Assembly: GCA_963682175.1 (NCBI GenBank)
Contig: OY821775.1
Location: forward strand, 744,001 to 808,000
DNA length: 64,000 bases
Direction: 5' to 3'
Source: Triglochin maritima
Taxonomy: Eukaryota > Streptophyta > Magnoliopsida > Alismatales > Juncaginaceae
Below the pieces are notes generated by a model that did not search any database, was not told the origin of the DNA, and saw only the letters and a list, made by a program, of their open reading frames with translations. Below, piece after piece: positions 22,746 to 34,771 of the stretch. Position numbers and translations under genes: made by a program. Numbering within the stretch: position 1 is the stretch's first letter; each line of letters opens with the position of its first letter.

Positions 22746-23858
22746 GTGATTCCCGATTCCATGATGATTACCTCTTTTTTCAGACGAGCCAAATCGAGTC
22801 GACATAAACAACATAAGGTAATAATAATATCTGAACTAGAATCCAAATCGGATAACACCAATTCGGAAAAACTTCTTACCTCTCCGAGCTTTAGTGTTTT
22901 CTCGCCATCCGACGACCGTTTTAGTTGTCACGACGACCCTTTAATCGCCGATGAGGATTTTCAATTCGCCGATGCAGCACTCCTTTCCGACCACCCAATT
23001 CGACCCGTTTTTCCTCTTTTTGGTCGGGAAATCGCCTCCGGTAACGACACTTCCACCAATTTAAAATTAAACGGCGTACAACAATTTTCGAGGGCTTCTT
23101 CGCAAAATTCACGGAAAGAAGAAAATTACTCCGGCACCGGTGACCGGAACCCGACCGACGACTCTCGCCGGATAAGCACAAGCGAACGGAACCACTCCCT
23201 AGAACTCCACCGGAAGAACGCCACCACTCACTCCGACGTCACACCTCGCCGGAAGAGCACCGGCGATATCTCGATCGCCGTCGAACTCCAAGCCCTCAGA
23301 ATCTCCCGATCTCGCCGGAACACCAAACCCCCAACTCCCTCCTCCGCTCCATCTCTCCCACCCAAATCCCGACCTCGCCTGAGCTCCGGCGGCCTCGAAC
23401 TCTCCGATCTCCCTCTCCCTCTCCCCTACAAGAGCCGACCCCGGCAGAAACCCCCCGGCCGGAGCCGCTTCTCCATAGAAGCCGAGAACTCGATCTCATC
23501 GTCGTCTTCCTCCTCCTCCTCCGACTCCGACGAGGGGTCTCCGGCGGAGATACGGAAGAGCAAATCGACGGGGACGACGTCGCGGCGGTGGAGTCTCCGG
23601 AGTCTGGTGCTGGGCCGGAGCGGGAGCGACGGGAAGGAGAAGCTGAAGCTGTTCTGGTCGGTGCCGGAGGGGAAGGGGAAGGGGAAGGGGAAGGAGAAGT
23701 CGGTGCCGGAGGGGAAGGGGAAGGGGAAGGAGAGGTCGCCGCCGGGAGGGTATTTCGGGGAGAAAAGTCGCCGGAGAGAGACGTTTCTGCCCTACCGGAA
23801 GGAGATCGTCGGGATCTTTCCGACGGGTAGGGGGTTTAATTATAAATTTTTCAAGTGA
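22746..23858 (+). CDS. DUF1645-family plant protein, intronless
   Basis: A single open frame of 370 codons. It has an acidic N-terminal block, then the family hallmark IRPVFPLFGRE near residue 85. A long Ser/Arg/Pro-rich middle includes SIAVELQALRISRSRR. A basic motif, SRRWSLRSLVLGRSGSDGKEKL, lies near residue 285, followed by a low-complexity GKGKGKGKE region coded by (GGGGAA)n DNA and a short C-terminus. DUF1645 proteins are plant-specific and poorly characterised; some are linked to stress responses and many are predicted to be nuclear. No domain of known biochemistry is visible. The start could also be the Met at 22761 (MMITSFF). The GC-rich coding sequence stands out sharply from its surroundings, which supports a real gene. 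Confidence 0.85.
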   Translation: MIPDSMMITSFFRRAKSSRHKQHKVIIISELESKSDNTNSEKLLTSPSFSVFSPSDDRFSCHDDPLIADEDFQFADAALLSDHPIRPVFPLFGREIASGNDTSTNLKLNGVQQFSRASSQNSRKEENYSGTGDRNPTDDSRRISTSERNHSLELHRKNATTHSDVTPRRKSTGDISIAVELQALRISRSRRNTKPPTPSSAPSLPPKSRPRLSSGGLELSDLPLPLPYKSRPRQKPPGRSRFSIEAENSISSSSSSSSSDSDEGSPAEIRKSKSTGTTSRRWSLRSLVLGRSGSDGKEKLKLFWSVPEGKGKGKGKEKSVPEGKGKGKERSPPGGYFGEKSRRRETFLPYRKEIVGIFPTGRGFNYKFFK

Positions 23859-25787
23859 TTTTTTGTGTCGGTTGGTCTTTAGTTTTGGGTTTTACGAGGG
23901 AAGTGGGATTTTGTGTATAGGTCGTTTTTAAGGGACTTTTTTGTAAATAATTTTCCTTTTCTTTTTTCAGATGTATATACAGTGGAGTTTTTTTTTTAAT
24001 CTCCCGTGGAAAAATATAAGGTCTAATTGTGGATATGAGATGGTGTAATGTTTTTGGCACTCTTTAAGTTTGTTCAAATCAATAGGATTTTGGTTTGGAT
24101 ATTTGAAATCTGATCTTGATTTTGGATATTACGAGTTCAAGAATTTATAGTTGAAGTGGTTCTGGTTAGTGTCATGAAATATTGTATATAACTACAGGTT
24201 TAGTGGTGCCCTAAAATGGATAAAGAAAAATGAAGATTAATTTTGTCAATTTGAATAGCATTTAGCCCAGCAATCTAAGAATTGCAATTTACACCTAACA
24301 ATATTTGATCGTTAAAATAACAATTTTGTCGTTGTCTAATGAGAGTTGGATGACACAAAATTTCTATCACTAATATAGAATGCTATCAAACGGCTTAATA
24401 GAGTTAGATGATACAAAGTTCTATCACTAATAATTTGCTATATATTCTGATAAATGCATTTTTTGGATAGAAAAGAGAGAAATAATAGATTTTTCGACAA
24501 ACGGGTTCTAATAATATTTTCATTCTTAATAGTTGGTTTCTTGGGAGAGAGAGAGAGAGAGATGTTTTTTTACTGTTGTATCCTCCGTTAGGGGCAAACT
24601 ACCAGTTGTACTGTTTTGGAATCCTTTGTTGTGGTTTCATGACAAGGATTTGTTTAATTAATGCAACTAACTACTATAAAAAAAATAGAATGCAATCTAA
24701 TTTCAAAATACATCCGCCTAAATAATTGTTTATGTTTTTTATTGAAATATATAAAATGTTATCATCGAACTCAAAGTCCACCTTATCATTTTCTAAATTA
24801 AATATTTTTCTTGGCCCTATTGATTTTAATATCTTTAAAAAATTGTATTTTTTCTTCTTATTATTATTGGTTTAAGAAATGAGTTCATGTTGAATTTTAG
24901 GCCTACACTTAATCATACCTTTCTTCAAAAGTGACATGAAAAGAATTGGCGTGCCATCAACAACTTACTTTGAATGAAGACTTTACTTTGATTAATACGC
25001 AATTTAGATTTGTAAGCAAAACTTTGCTTGAGATTCAGATTAGTTATTGCAACGATTCAAGAAACATCTAGATATCGGTTTGCTTTTTCTAAACTGAAAT
25101 TTCAATTTAGATTCCTTTCAACAGCTACAATCTAAATTGCCTCCCGCACCACAATTAATTAATTCTAAATTATTTTGGTCGGTTAGACACTAATGCAATT
25201 GACACTAGGCTTTGGCCACAATAAAGCTCACACACATGTATAATAATAATTTAATAAAAGTGGGATATATATTGGAAAAGTGAACGGGACAAAAAGGTTC
25301 AACCGAAAAAAGTTACGTGACAAATTATTAACATAAAGACAATAAGCTCTTCAATGTTTTGTCTTTTTATGTGCACTAAAGTAATGTCCACAGCATTTTT
25401 TTGTAATTATTCATGCTTCGGGAGATGTAAGTTCTTGTTGGTTAGAAAATCAGGTACAAAGTTAAAAAGAACAATAATTAATGACTGATATGAACACAAT
25501 ATATATAAAAAAATTCCTAAGAAACTACACGTTTAACAAAGTTGTACGAGCTTTAAGTATACTTTTGTACAATCATAGAAATAGTTACGCGTACAAATAT
25601 TTGATTAACATTTTTATAATTCTGTTGCTTTTGCCTTTCATGTCATTAGTTTAGGTAAGGGTAGTGTTAATCTTGCTCTTGATTTAGACCCTAATTTGCC
25701 CAACGGTTATTGTTCAATCTGAATACCTGGAAGTTAATGGTCCGTACTGCATGGGTGAGATTTAAGTTGGACGAAAGTTAAAGGGTC
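23859..25787. other. Intergenic, nothing recognised
   Basis: 3' flanks of two convergent genes (DUF1645 plus, DXR copy A minus). There is a (GA)n microsatellite at about 24546-24563. Otherwise it is AT-rich with no coding or repeat signal I can support. Confidence 0.4.
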
Positions 25788-26019
25788 ACAATTGTAACCT
25801 TTTATTATACTCATAATAACCTTACAATTTACTCATACAAGATTTCAGTTGTTCCAAACATCTACATATCTCTATCTAACAACCTCTTACATAAACAACC
25901 CCCTAATTTGAAATCTAAACCGATTCGTAAATCAAATGTTGATGATGCTTGTTTTTCTCCCCAGTAAATCAGTTCTCTAGTGATTCCATCCTTCAATAGG
26001 AACCATCCTAATGGATTAC

Positions 26020-29000
26020 TTACACAGGGATAGCACTCAGACCTGAAGATGTTTGCAAAGAAGCAGCAAATTTTCGGGCCCAAAGATCGTAATGTACAAT
26101 CTCCTCGAGAGTTGGGCTGACGACTAGCTCTTTCCGATGAGCATCGCACGTCTCCTCCACCACTTTGAAGATGTCAAGATAGCTTATCCTGAAGTTACAA
26201 CAATACATATTTGATCGTAAGGAATCATAATTTATGATGTCAAAATGAAAAATGTAAGAAAAACCAAGGAGTTTTTAAACCATCACGCCAAGACATAATA
26301 TCGGGTTCAGGGGATCATGTTCATTTCAAAAAAAGGATCATTATTAAGAGTCGAGAGCATAAAATTAGTCAGCTAACACGAATCCGACTTAAAGAAATGT
26401 GAAGTGATATCTTTTGGTTCAAACTATCATATGAAGAGGGAGAAGGCTTACTTCTCATCAATGAACAACTCGACTGCCTTCTCATTGGCAGCACTTAAAA
26501 CTCCTGTCATCGTACCACCTGCACGTCCGGCAGCATATGCGAGGTTCACTGATGGGTATTTCTCATTATCAGGAGCTTTGAATGTAAGCGAGCCCAACCT
26601 GCATTAACCATTTAAAATGATTAGTAATAGACGGGGAATTAAGTTTGTAATTCCTAAATGAGAGGTCACCAGATCCTTTTTCTTCGCAAAGTTAGAGAAA
26701 TTTAACGAATAAAGGAAACGAAAAAATCAGACTCCTAAAGGAAAACGTGCCTTTCAGGGCTGCGAAAAAATGTAGGAATAGTGAAACACTATACTATTGT
26801 TTTTAAAGAAATAATGAATAAGTCAAAGTGTTATTCAACTTATTCGGGATAATGTCGAGAAAATATTTTAAATAGAAACAAGCAGACAGAAAAACTTCCT
26901 CACTTGCAAAGATCCAGGCGAGGCCATGTAACTTCTGAACAATATACTCTCTCTGGCCAAGACATTGTGTACAAAATTGGTAGACGCATATCAGGCCATC
27001 CTAACTGGGCCAGAACTGATGAATCCTGAAAAAGGAACAACGGCAAAGACAAACAAAATGAATAATTAAAGATTTATGGAGGCCAAACATCAAAACTATT
27101 TGCAAAAAATACATCCATGGTCGTACAATGTAAATATTAAATAATAAAAAAGATAAAAACCGTATTAGAAAAAAACTGACCTGTGTCTCAATCATTGAGT
27201 GTATAATTGACTGAGGATGAATAACAATCTCAATGTCATCATATTCTGCTCCAAATAAATAATGGGCTTCAATAACTTCCAAACCCTGTTAAAAGTTGTT
27301 AGTCTCTTTATAGGGTGACCTTGTTGTATAAATATATGAAAGACACCATGAAGGTGTAATCGTGTAGTATTTAGCAGGTATTTACCTTGTTGAAAAGAGT
27401 TGCAGAATCCACCGTAATTTTCTTCCCCATGTTCCAGTTTGGATGCTTCAAAGCATCTGCAACCTTCACTTCTTTCAATTTTTCAACTGGCCAATCTCTA
27501 TGCGGAAGGACATGGGTAAGTTTATATTTTTAAGTTGAAATTATAACAAGACAGGTTGAAGAACATGTTTCTTTGACAGGGATGAGCGCCATGAATTTCT
27601 CAAATTGAATAAAACGTGATTAGATCATGATGGCAAAGTACAAAACAAAAAAAGATAGTAATCATTCAGATATTGGTGTGAAGAGCACCTGAAAGCGCCT
27701 CCAGATGCTGTCAAAATGATGCGACGAAGTGCACCCTCTGGTAAACCTTGGATGCACTGATCCAACAAAAGAACCCAGAATAATTATCATATTGCAGGTA
27801 ACCAGAATGAAAGTTTAGCGATTAAATCTTTTAAGGACTCAATGAGAAGTGAAGTGCATCTAAGCATTCATGTAATGACAATGAAGAACAGTACCTGGAA
27901 GATAGCGGAATGCTCTGAATCAGCTGGGAGAATCTTCACTTTATGCTTGTGGGCCAGTGGAAGAACAAAAGGACCTCCAGCGATAAGCGTCTCTTTGTTT
28001 GCCAATGCAATATCCTTCCCTGCCTCTATAGCAGCCACAGTGGGCTGACAAGAGAGAACAAATGGAGAGTATTAGTTGAAGTCGTAGAAAATTCTCTTTT
28101 CTGTATTTGACTATTTGTAATTAGTTATTTACTAAGCAGACAACACCCTAGAAGGAGAAATGCGATTCAATATTAATTACCTTAAGACCCGCACAACCTA
28201 CTATTCCAGTTACTACAGTAACGGCATCAGGGTGGCGAGCAACCTGAAATTTCAAACTGTAAGTATATTCAAGCTAAAACTCAAATGCGTGGAAAAGAAA
28301 GGTGTGCACTGACCTCAATGACACCTTGCTCTCCAGGGATGATTTCAGGTTTATGGTCAGTACCAGCCAAAGCCTCTTTAAGGTCGTTGATCAAAGACTC
28401 ATTCCTGATAGCAACTAATTGAGGCTTGAACTTTTTAACCTTACAAAAGGAAAAGAAACTTACGATTGGATCATGCAAGGCACAATTCAATCATAACAAT
28501 ATCCATGTAGTCTTTGAGATAAACCGAGAAAGTACCTGTTCGGCCAAAAGGGTCACATTTGAGCCGGCTGCTAGAGCAACTATCCTAAACTTATCAGGAT
28601 TTTCCGCACATATGTCTAGAGTCTGTGCATTTCCAATGAAAACATCAGATCCAATAACACATGCTTGTATGTAAAATTGTAGGGGAAGAGAACTGCATAC
28701 CTGAGTTCCAATTGAACCAGTTGAACCAACAACTGAAATCGGTTTCGGGCCATCCCACGTGGGGCGTCCTTGCTCAACAACGGCTCGACCTGGCCATGCT
28801 GGTGGAGGACCCTGCCGCATTGAGCAGCAAGGTATTCCACAAGGCCGCTTTGTCTTTTTATTTTGGAGGTTATATCCGACTAGAGTTGAAAAAAGAACCG
28901 ACATAAGACACACACAATTACACATAAACATAAAATTTGAATTCAACATGCTAAGATGAGCAAACTATAACAGCATTACAGATTGAAATGGCTATTGCTC

Positions 29001-29674
29001 CAGTCTATCGGCAATAGCTCAAATTACAAACAAATAAAAATTTGGGACATCAGATTAGGAAATTCACAAGTCGTTAACTGAAAAAACATGAAATTAAAAA
29101 ATAATTGAACTCCACCTAGCACAAATTTTATTTTTAAACAAATTAATCTACCACAAACTATAAAAAAATTGGTGCCATTATCATCATCCCTTCAATGGAA
29201 ACCCATTTCCAAAATAAAATCCCAAATTACCAAAATCCTAAAAAACAAAATTATCAAAAACAACTAAGACACAAAAATCAAATAAAAATCTTCAAAATTC
29301 ATCTAAACACCTCAGAGCTCCATTTCATTGCGACCAAACAATCCAATAAAATCCAAATTTTCAATACCCAAAACCCTCAAAACACTTAACAACAATTATA
29401 ACCAAACTAGATAAAAAAAATCAAACCTTTACACAAAAAAAGGGGTCCAACAAATTCGAAGAAAACTAACATATTCAAATCCCAAGATTGAAGAACCAAC
29501 CAGAACAAAACTAACAGTTACCCAATTTCCATGCACACAATCATAGTCGAAAAACAGAAAAAAGATGGGACCTTTGAGCTTGTGGAAGGAGCCAGAAGCA
29601 GAAGACCCTCTTCTGGAGTCCAGAAAAGAAACCCCACCACCAATTTCTCCGCCAAGACGAAGGCTCAGCGCCAT
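26020..29674 (-). CDS. DXR: 1-deoxy-D-xylulose 5-phosphate reductoisomerase, copy A
   Basis: Twelve exons join in frame to 476 residues: 29572-29674, 28701-28879, 28536-28622, 28314-28439, 28181-28243, 27895-28044, 27689-27756, 27386-27497, 27181-27285, 26904-27025, 26452-26598 and 26020-26188. The enzyme turns DXP into MEP with NADPH, the committed step of the plastid MEP pathway. Seen: a Ser-rich transit peptide; [10 protein letters not shown]; the NADPH motif GSTGSIGT (residues 86-93); the metal-binding [34 protein letters not shown]; and GWPDMRLP. All match plant DXR consensus as I know it. The first donor (AAAG|GTCCCA) is weak but is the only one I found that keeps the frame. It is intact and very likely the main functional copy. 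Confidence 0.97.
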
Positions 29675-29708
29675 AGAAGAAACTCTCCTAAAATAGTGGA
29701 ATCACTCC

Positions 29709-29733
29709 GAGAGAGAGAGAGAGAGAGAGAGAG
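29709..29733 (-). promoter_or_regulatory. (CT)n tract in the DXR copy A leader
   Basis: A 25-bp (GA)n run, read as CTCTCT in the transcript direction, starts 35 bp upstream of the ATG. Such tracts are common in plant leaders and core promoters and can bind GAGA-binding BPC proteins. Copy B has lost it. Confidence 0.6.
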
Positions 29734-29749
29734 GGTTTGCAGAAGATGA

Positions 29750-31511
29750 GTTTGTGTTGTGTGTTTGTGGAGTTTATAAACATTTGGGATAAGACCGGAA
29801 TCTAAAATGTAAAATGTGTTCCTCATTTGTGATTTGTCTTTTTTTGTTGTTGAAGTTTTGCAATGTGGTCCTCTTGAAGCTGTGATTTGGGTTTGCATCT
29901 ATTATTAAGGTTTTATAATTGGGGTGGATTTTTTTTAAGGACCGAAGTCATTATATAGAAACATGTAGGTTACATAAAAAACGATATTCCGGAGCCTTTT
30001 ATATTAGATTATCCGCCTAAAAGTGTGAGCAACATACAAGTTTAGATATTGTTTGTTCAAGTTTTTTTTGTACATTTGAGCTTCCAAATTATCCATCAAG
30101 TATATTTTGGGGGTGGATGTCCTTAAGAGTTAAAATATCAATTCATGAAAGTTGTGCATTTGAATGCTTGAAGTCTTAAGATAATATGCTTCAAATGAGT
30201 CAACAAAAATGATGCTAGTTAGAGTTAGTTGATGTGTGCTCAATATGGGGGCATAATCAAGCCAATTTCTTACTTAGTTATCATGTGTTTTGTCGGCTAG
30301 TTGAGCTTCTCTAGGATATAATTAGGTTTGAGTTTGGTTCGTTAATTTCAAGGTAACCACTACTCCAATGGGCTTAAAATGCATATTCTGGTTGGATGAT
30401 GAGTTTTTGTCAATTGAATTTTTACTGCTTCAAACAAGGGAGGAAATAACACAAAATGCAACATTAGACTATTTGACCAAACATACCAGACAACCAAATA
30501 GAAAATCAAATATGTTGGCACGAAAACTATTTTCCTCTTTTTTTTTGTCGAAGGGAAGATGAAAGCATTTGACTCCATTTTGCTACTAATGGAGTTTCTA
30601 AATTTTCCCTTTAAAAAGTAGAATCTAATTAATGAGACAATTTAATACATGCTCACAACTTTTTTATTCGAAAATATTCCCCTTTGGAACTTGTTTATGT
30701 GATTTTTTTTTGTCAAAACTTCTATGATTAGTAGATCCTCTTCACGCCCTTCCTTGTAAAAAAGGAACATGCCTTCATAATTCATAGCCTTCTTACAATG
30801 ATATATCACAACAAAAAACTTATCTGTTAAATTTCAGAACAAAAGATATTACAACTCGTGACAGCGAAGTGTTATCTGAAATTATTAAGTATAGTACCTA
30901 ACTATTTCTTGACTTACATCATCCCATATATGCATGATCCAATGGCGTCGATTGGACGGAATTAGTGGTCTACTTTTGGAGACGCAAGATCCTGACAAAT
31001 GTTGATTTTTAATTCATATAATTGTGGTAAAAACTAGATATAAAATAGGTGTCAACTTTGTGAATAATTAAGTAATCTCACATGCTTTGACCAATCCAGT
31101 AGATGGAACCCAACGGTGGGCTATAGGTGCAAAATCTGTAGTTTTATGTGACGTTTATGCAATATTTTGATAAAGTATTAGTTTAGAAATATTTTGATAA
31201 AGTATTAGTTTAGATTCGCCTATGACATAAGTTAGTGGGACTAATACGGTGTTTCATGATTAAGTTGAACATGTTTCTCAGTCATGACATCATGTTCAAC
31301 GATTTATATGTATGTATGAATATGATGGAAGAGAAGACCTAAATGGAGGGAACCCAACGGCAAGGACCTAAATGCAAATCCCACTTTCCAAAGTTAACTT
31401 GTATTAGAGTCGAGTAATTCCGGGTTACAATAATCACACAGCTTGAAAAAACCATCCAAGACCCTGTATATTAAGATACTAGATTTTGCAAATCAATTAT
31501 TTTATTTCAAA
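29750..31511. other. Upstream flank of DXR copy A
   Basis: Non-coding. It is matched in copy B (41520-42690 and 46944-47220), where a MULE interrupts it. The long AT-rich stretch has no recognisable gene; the facing open frames at 30360-30578 look like chance frames. Confidence 0.5.
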
Positions 31512-32000
31512 TGTTATTCGTCTTCTCAAAATTACTTAAATCGTCTGTTTCAATTATTTTTTTATCCTTCACAATCCATTTAATACTCATTATGTCCCGT
31601 AAAAAATAAATAAAAATCGAAACGTCAGGCTATGACGCCTCCCCATGGTGGGGGCATCTACCTTAGACGCCCCATTTTTATTTTTATTTTAAATCTTGAA
31701 TTTATACGGTGTGTTATTTCAAATTATTTCAGGTTCTGTTGCAAGATTTCGGTGGTGACGGGGTGGGGAAAAACACAAACGTAAATAAACGGGTAAACAA
31801 ATCAATATCCGGAGTACAATAATAGGGCGTCGAAACAAAAAATGTCCCCCGCAGTGACTGTCGCCCCTTGCCACCCCCGCATTCTTACGCTGATTTTATT
31901 TTTCATGATTATTTTTTGTTGTAGTAAAAATGAGAGAATGACAAAACGGTAATTCAAACGGACGATTTAAGTAATTTTGGAATGACGTTTAACAATTCAG
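31512..32000 (+). mobile_element. Internally deleted MULE relic, transposase side left
   Basis: Relative of the 6.2-kb MULE. The left end has TGTTATTCGTC and TTACTTAAATCG. A short GC-palindrome piece follows (GACGCCTCCCCATGGTGGGGG, core at 31639-31656), then the acceptor and first bases of transposase exon 2 (CAGGTTCTGTTGCAAGATTT at 31729-31748). Nearly all coding sequence is gone. The right end closes with GATTTAAGTAATTTTGG and AACAATTCAG, followed by TTTAGAAA. Confidence 0.8.
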
Positions 32001-32062
32001 TTTAGAAAATGTGAGTTTATTAACTTTATTTAGCTCAGTTCATCCTAACCAAGAGTTATAAC

Positions 32063-32621
32063 TAGGGGTGCAAACAGGGTGGGACAGGGTTCGCACCGAC
32101 CACTACCCGCTCCACCAAAGTTAAGTGGGACGGGGCAGGGCAATTTTTTTCTAACCGCTACCCGCCCCACATAAGGGGGGTTTCACGGGGCGGGTTTGAT
32201 GGGTTAAACATGTTGATTTTTAAATAATTTAATTTGGACCCATAACATGTATGAAATGAAATTAAAATTCAAAACTTGTAAAAATCGTACAAAATTAAAC
32301 ATGTAAAACCAAAATATAAAAATGTAAAAGACTAAAAGAGATTTAGTTAATAAAAGAATAAAGATAAACACATTTATTTTATTATAATTACAATCTTAAA
32401 CTTTTAAATAATATATTTATAATGTATATTTATATATTTAAATATAGTTTGGCGGGTTTGACGGGTTAACGGGGCGGGTTAACCTTCAACCGCAACTTGT
32501 CCCATTTAAAGTAAAGGGTTGGCGGGTCGTCGGTTGGCGGGTTGTGAAAAAAACAACTGTAATCCGCCCTACATGGGGCAGGGCGAGTTGACGGGTTAAA
32601 CCTACCCCACGAACAGCCCTA
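32063..32621. mobile_element. hAT-type MITE (559 bp) present only in copy A
   Basis: The ends are TAGGGGTGCAAAC and CGAACAGCCCTA. The flanks are GTTATAAC (32055-32062) and GTTGCAAC (32622-32629), an 8-bp TSD with two changes. Copy B has a single uninterrupted GTTGCAAC at the matching place (near 48750). The interior is rich in GGCGGGTT and GACGGGTTAA and codes for nothing. Confidence 0.92.
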
Positions 32622-32871
32622 GTTGCAACAATGAATCTTATTAGATAGTTCACAACCACAAAAAATTCTGACATTCCATACCACTACAGTCGAGAAGACA
32701 TCTTTACAATGATATTTTGAATAGGAAAATGATTAATATACGCAGTGCATCTGGGACGCATCCCACGTGGTCAATCCTTTCAGCAGTCCAATCAGCAAAA
32801 ATCATATATTAATTAATTATTTTTACGCACGCTAAACTATGCAACCTTTGGTTTCCACCATATATATCTAC

Positions 32872-33615
32872 TCAAAACATTCCATTATTCCCCAAAACTT
32901 CCACGAGATCGGTGAGACGGAAGCCGAGGGATACGATGCGGGAGTGAGTCTTGAGAGAGGTGGGGACGCCGACGACGTTGGTGAGGACGTCGCGGTGAAG
33001 TTGGTTGGCGTGGAGGAGGAAGTGATCGGCGGTGGAATCTGTCCCGAGACCGAGGACCATGTTAGATCTCACGAACTTCAGACCATAAATAGCAGTTTCT
33101 GGGCTACCCTCGCCCCCTGCTCTCTCTCTCTCTGCCACGTTAGTTTCTCACTCTGCCACGTCAACTTCTCACTACCACGTAAGCTCACCCAATTCACCAA
33201 AAAATTCTCCTTACTCACGCCCATAAACACCCCAAACACCATATATTCTCTCCTATCAACGTCATTTGGAGATCAATCATAGGTAAAAAACACAAAAAAA
33301 TTACAAAATAAAAAGAAATAAAAAACATGTGTTTCAGAAGAAGAAAAAATTGATAAAAAATTTAAAATAATTTTTTAAGATTTTTAACCAAAACAAATTA
33401 ACGAATGGGGGGCAACACGTGCCCCACCCACCCACCCGAGCGGGAAATCACAAGCACCACCGCCCAATTTCACGCTCGGGTGGGGGAATTGCGGAGAACG
33501 TGGCATGGGTTTTACGCGGGAAAGCCGACGTGGTCGGACACCTGGGTTCATTCGCCCTCCGTTAAGGATGCTCTCATGGCACGACGGGCGGCGAGATTCT
33601 TGCGGTCGTCCTAGG
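32872..33615 (-). pseudogene. Ribose-5-phosphate isomerase fragment, split by a MITE-like insertion
   Basis: On the minus strand, DDRKNLAARRA (about 33580-33613) is followed, after an insertion, by VRSNMVLGLGTDSTADH and then VVGVPTSLKTHSRIVSLGF. This matches the start of plant RpiA (DDLKxIAAxKAVE, then MVLGLGTGSTA, then IVGIPTSKxT). The Gly of GTGST is Asp here, and the catalytic DGADE region is missing. It is a dead N-terminal fragment of a pentose-phosphate enzyme. Confidence 0.7.
33100..33578. mobile_element. MITE-like insertion inside the RPI fragment
   Basis: The right end on the minus strand reads GAGCATCCTTAACGG, close to the Tourist-like end GGGCATTCCTTAACGG of the element at 59002. 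The left end (GGGCTACCCTCG) fits the same pattern. Its interior, poly-A/T then GC-rich, is organised like that element. Boundaries and TSD are uncertain. Confidence 0.45.
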
Positions 33616-33630
33616 GGGGGGGGGGGGGGG
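33614..33630. repeat. 17-bp poly-G run
   Basis: Seventeen uninterrupted G residues at the edge of the RPI fragment; a potential quadruplex-forming tract. Exact length may be affected by sequencing. Confidence 0.8.
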
Positions 33631-33830
33631 TGGAGGGGTTGTGGTGATGGAATTTTGTTTTTTGGGTTGTTGGTGTTTGTCTTGAAAGTTTGGTTCTTTT
33701 TATTTGATTTAGATTTGTGGTGTTCTTGTCTATGTAGGATTTCGTGTCTCCATGTATGTACATATTTTAAAAAAATTAATATAACATATAAGATCAATTT
33801 CTTACTTTCAACGATTTTATGTATATTAAT

Positions 33831-34771
33831 TTGTGTTTATTCTAATATCATGCAATCCTACATATATTAAAATAAATCACAAAGAGAGAATCATACCCAA
33901 AGGTTCTCTAAAACCTTTTGAAGATCCAGAGTCGTGTTGCCCGTTGAATCGTCCGTTGATTCGCCTCCAAGTGTTCACCAAACTCTAAACAAGATTAGAA
34001 AGAAATGAGCTAGCCAATCAATCTCTAATAAGGCTTAGAATCTAGCTAATAACCCATTTTTAAGCTCCTGAGATTCTTATCTCTAAAACCTAAATTTACT
34101 AAGAGATTTTCGTGGTGATTAGAGAGAGATTAATGAGAGAATTTTTTTTTGCATTAACATAAACAAGTAGGAGGAGGGGTCCTTTTATAGGCTCTCATAA
34201 CATCCTTATCAAGAACTATTCCTTAGTCACGATCTCTTGTTTATTCTCTCCTAAAATTAATCTCTAATTGCCACATAAGCATCCTCTAAAACGTTTTAAT
34301 TAAATCTGGAATTAATCCACCCGTGATCTAATTAATCTCTTAATAATTCAGGCAGAAATCGTACTGTTCGGTTGACCGAGAATTTTTCTCGGTTAACTGA
34401 ACCATTCGGTTTTAACAGGTGTTCGGTGCACCGTGAGCTAGACGGTCGACCGAATCCGCATGAGAAAAATTCTCTGGAATAATTCGGACGAACCATGTCT
34501 TCTCTTCGGTCGACCGTTGACTCACCAAAATTTCTCCTGGAGCATAGTCATCGGATGACCATGTTACCTTCGGTTTACCGAAAATACTTTTTCTCGGTTG
34601 ACCGAACCCGATTGTCCAGGCACTCTAGACAATTTTGGTCAACCAATTGTGCTTACTTGTTCCCCATTCGGTTAACCGACCCGAAGATTCCCCGGTCGAC
34701 CGAACCCTGAACGGTTCACCGTGTTTGACCTCGATTTTGCCTTTGTCGAATTTTGGATTTATTTTCCAACA
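33831..34771 (-). mobile_element. Probable solo LTR, family 2, minus orientation
   Basis: Read on the minus strand it begins TGTTGGAAAATAAATCC at 34771 and ends near 33831 with AATAAACACA. The flanks TAATT and AAATT would be a 5-bp TSD with one mismatch. A TATA-like CTATAAAAGG lies at about 34181-34190. The U3 carries a CGGTNNACCG palindrome array at 34369-34721. There is no primer-binding site or purine tract beside either end. The left boundary is the weaker call. Confidence 0.6.
34369..34721. promoter_or_regulatory. U3 array of CGGTNNACCG palindromes, family 2
   Basis: About eleven sites of the form CGGTNNACCG or near it, with the centre varying: TG, TA, GC, CG, TT and TC. Exact CGGTCGACCG occurs three times. 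The LTR sequence around them is unlike families 1 and 3. Confidence 0.65.

Larger units (their letters stand above)
25788..32733. repeat. Segmental duplication, copy A
   Basis: Matches 36815-48867 in direct orientation, from ACAATTGTAACCTTTTATTATACT through the whole DXR gene and its upstream flank to ATCTTTACAATGATA. Exons and introns both match, so it is a genomic duplication and not a retrocopy. It differs from copy B by a hAT MITE (32063-32621) and by lacking the solo LTR, the GAGTTC-type MULE and a 130-bp deletion after the DXR stop. Confidence 0.92.

Noticed and set aside
29531..29749. Plus-strand open frames opposite DXR exon 1 in both copies
   Set aside because: Shadows of the DXR transit-peptide exon; they are conserved between copies only because the DNA there is identical.
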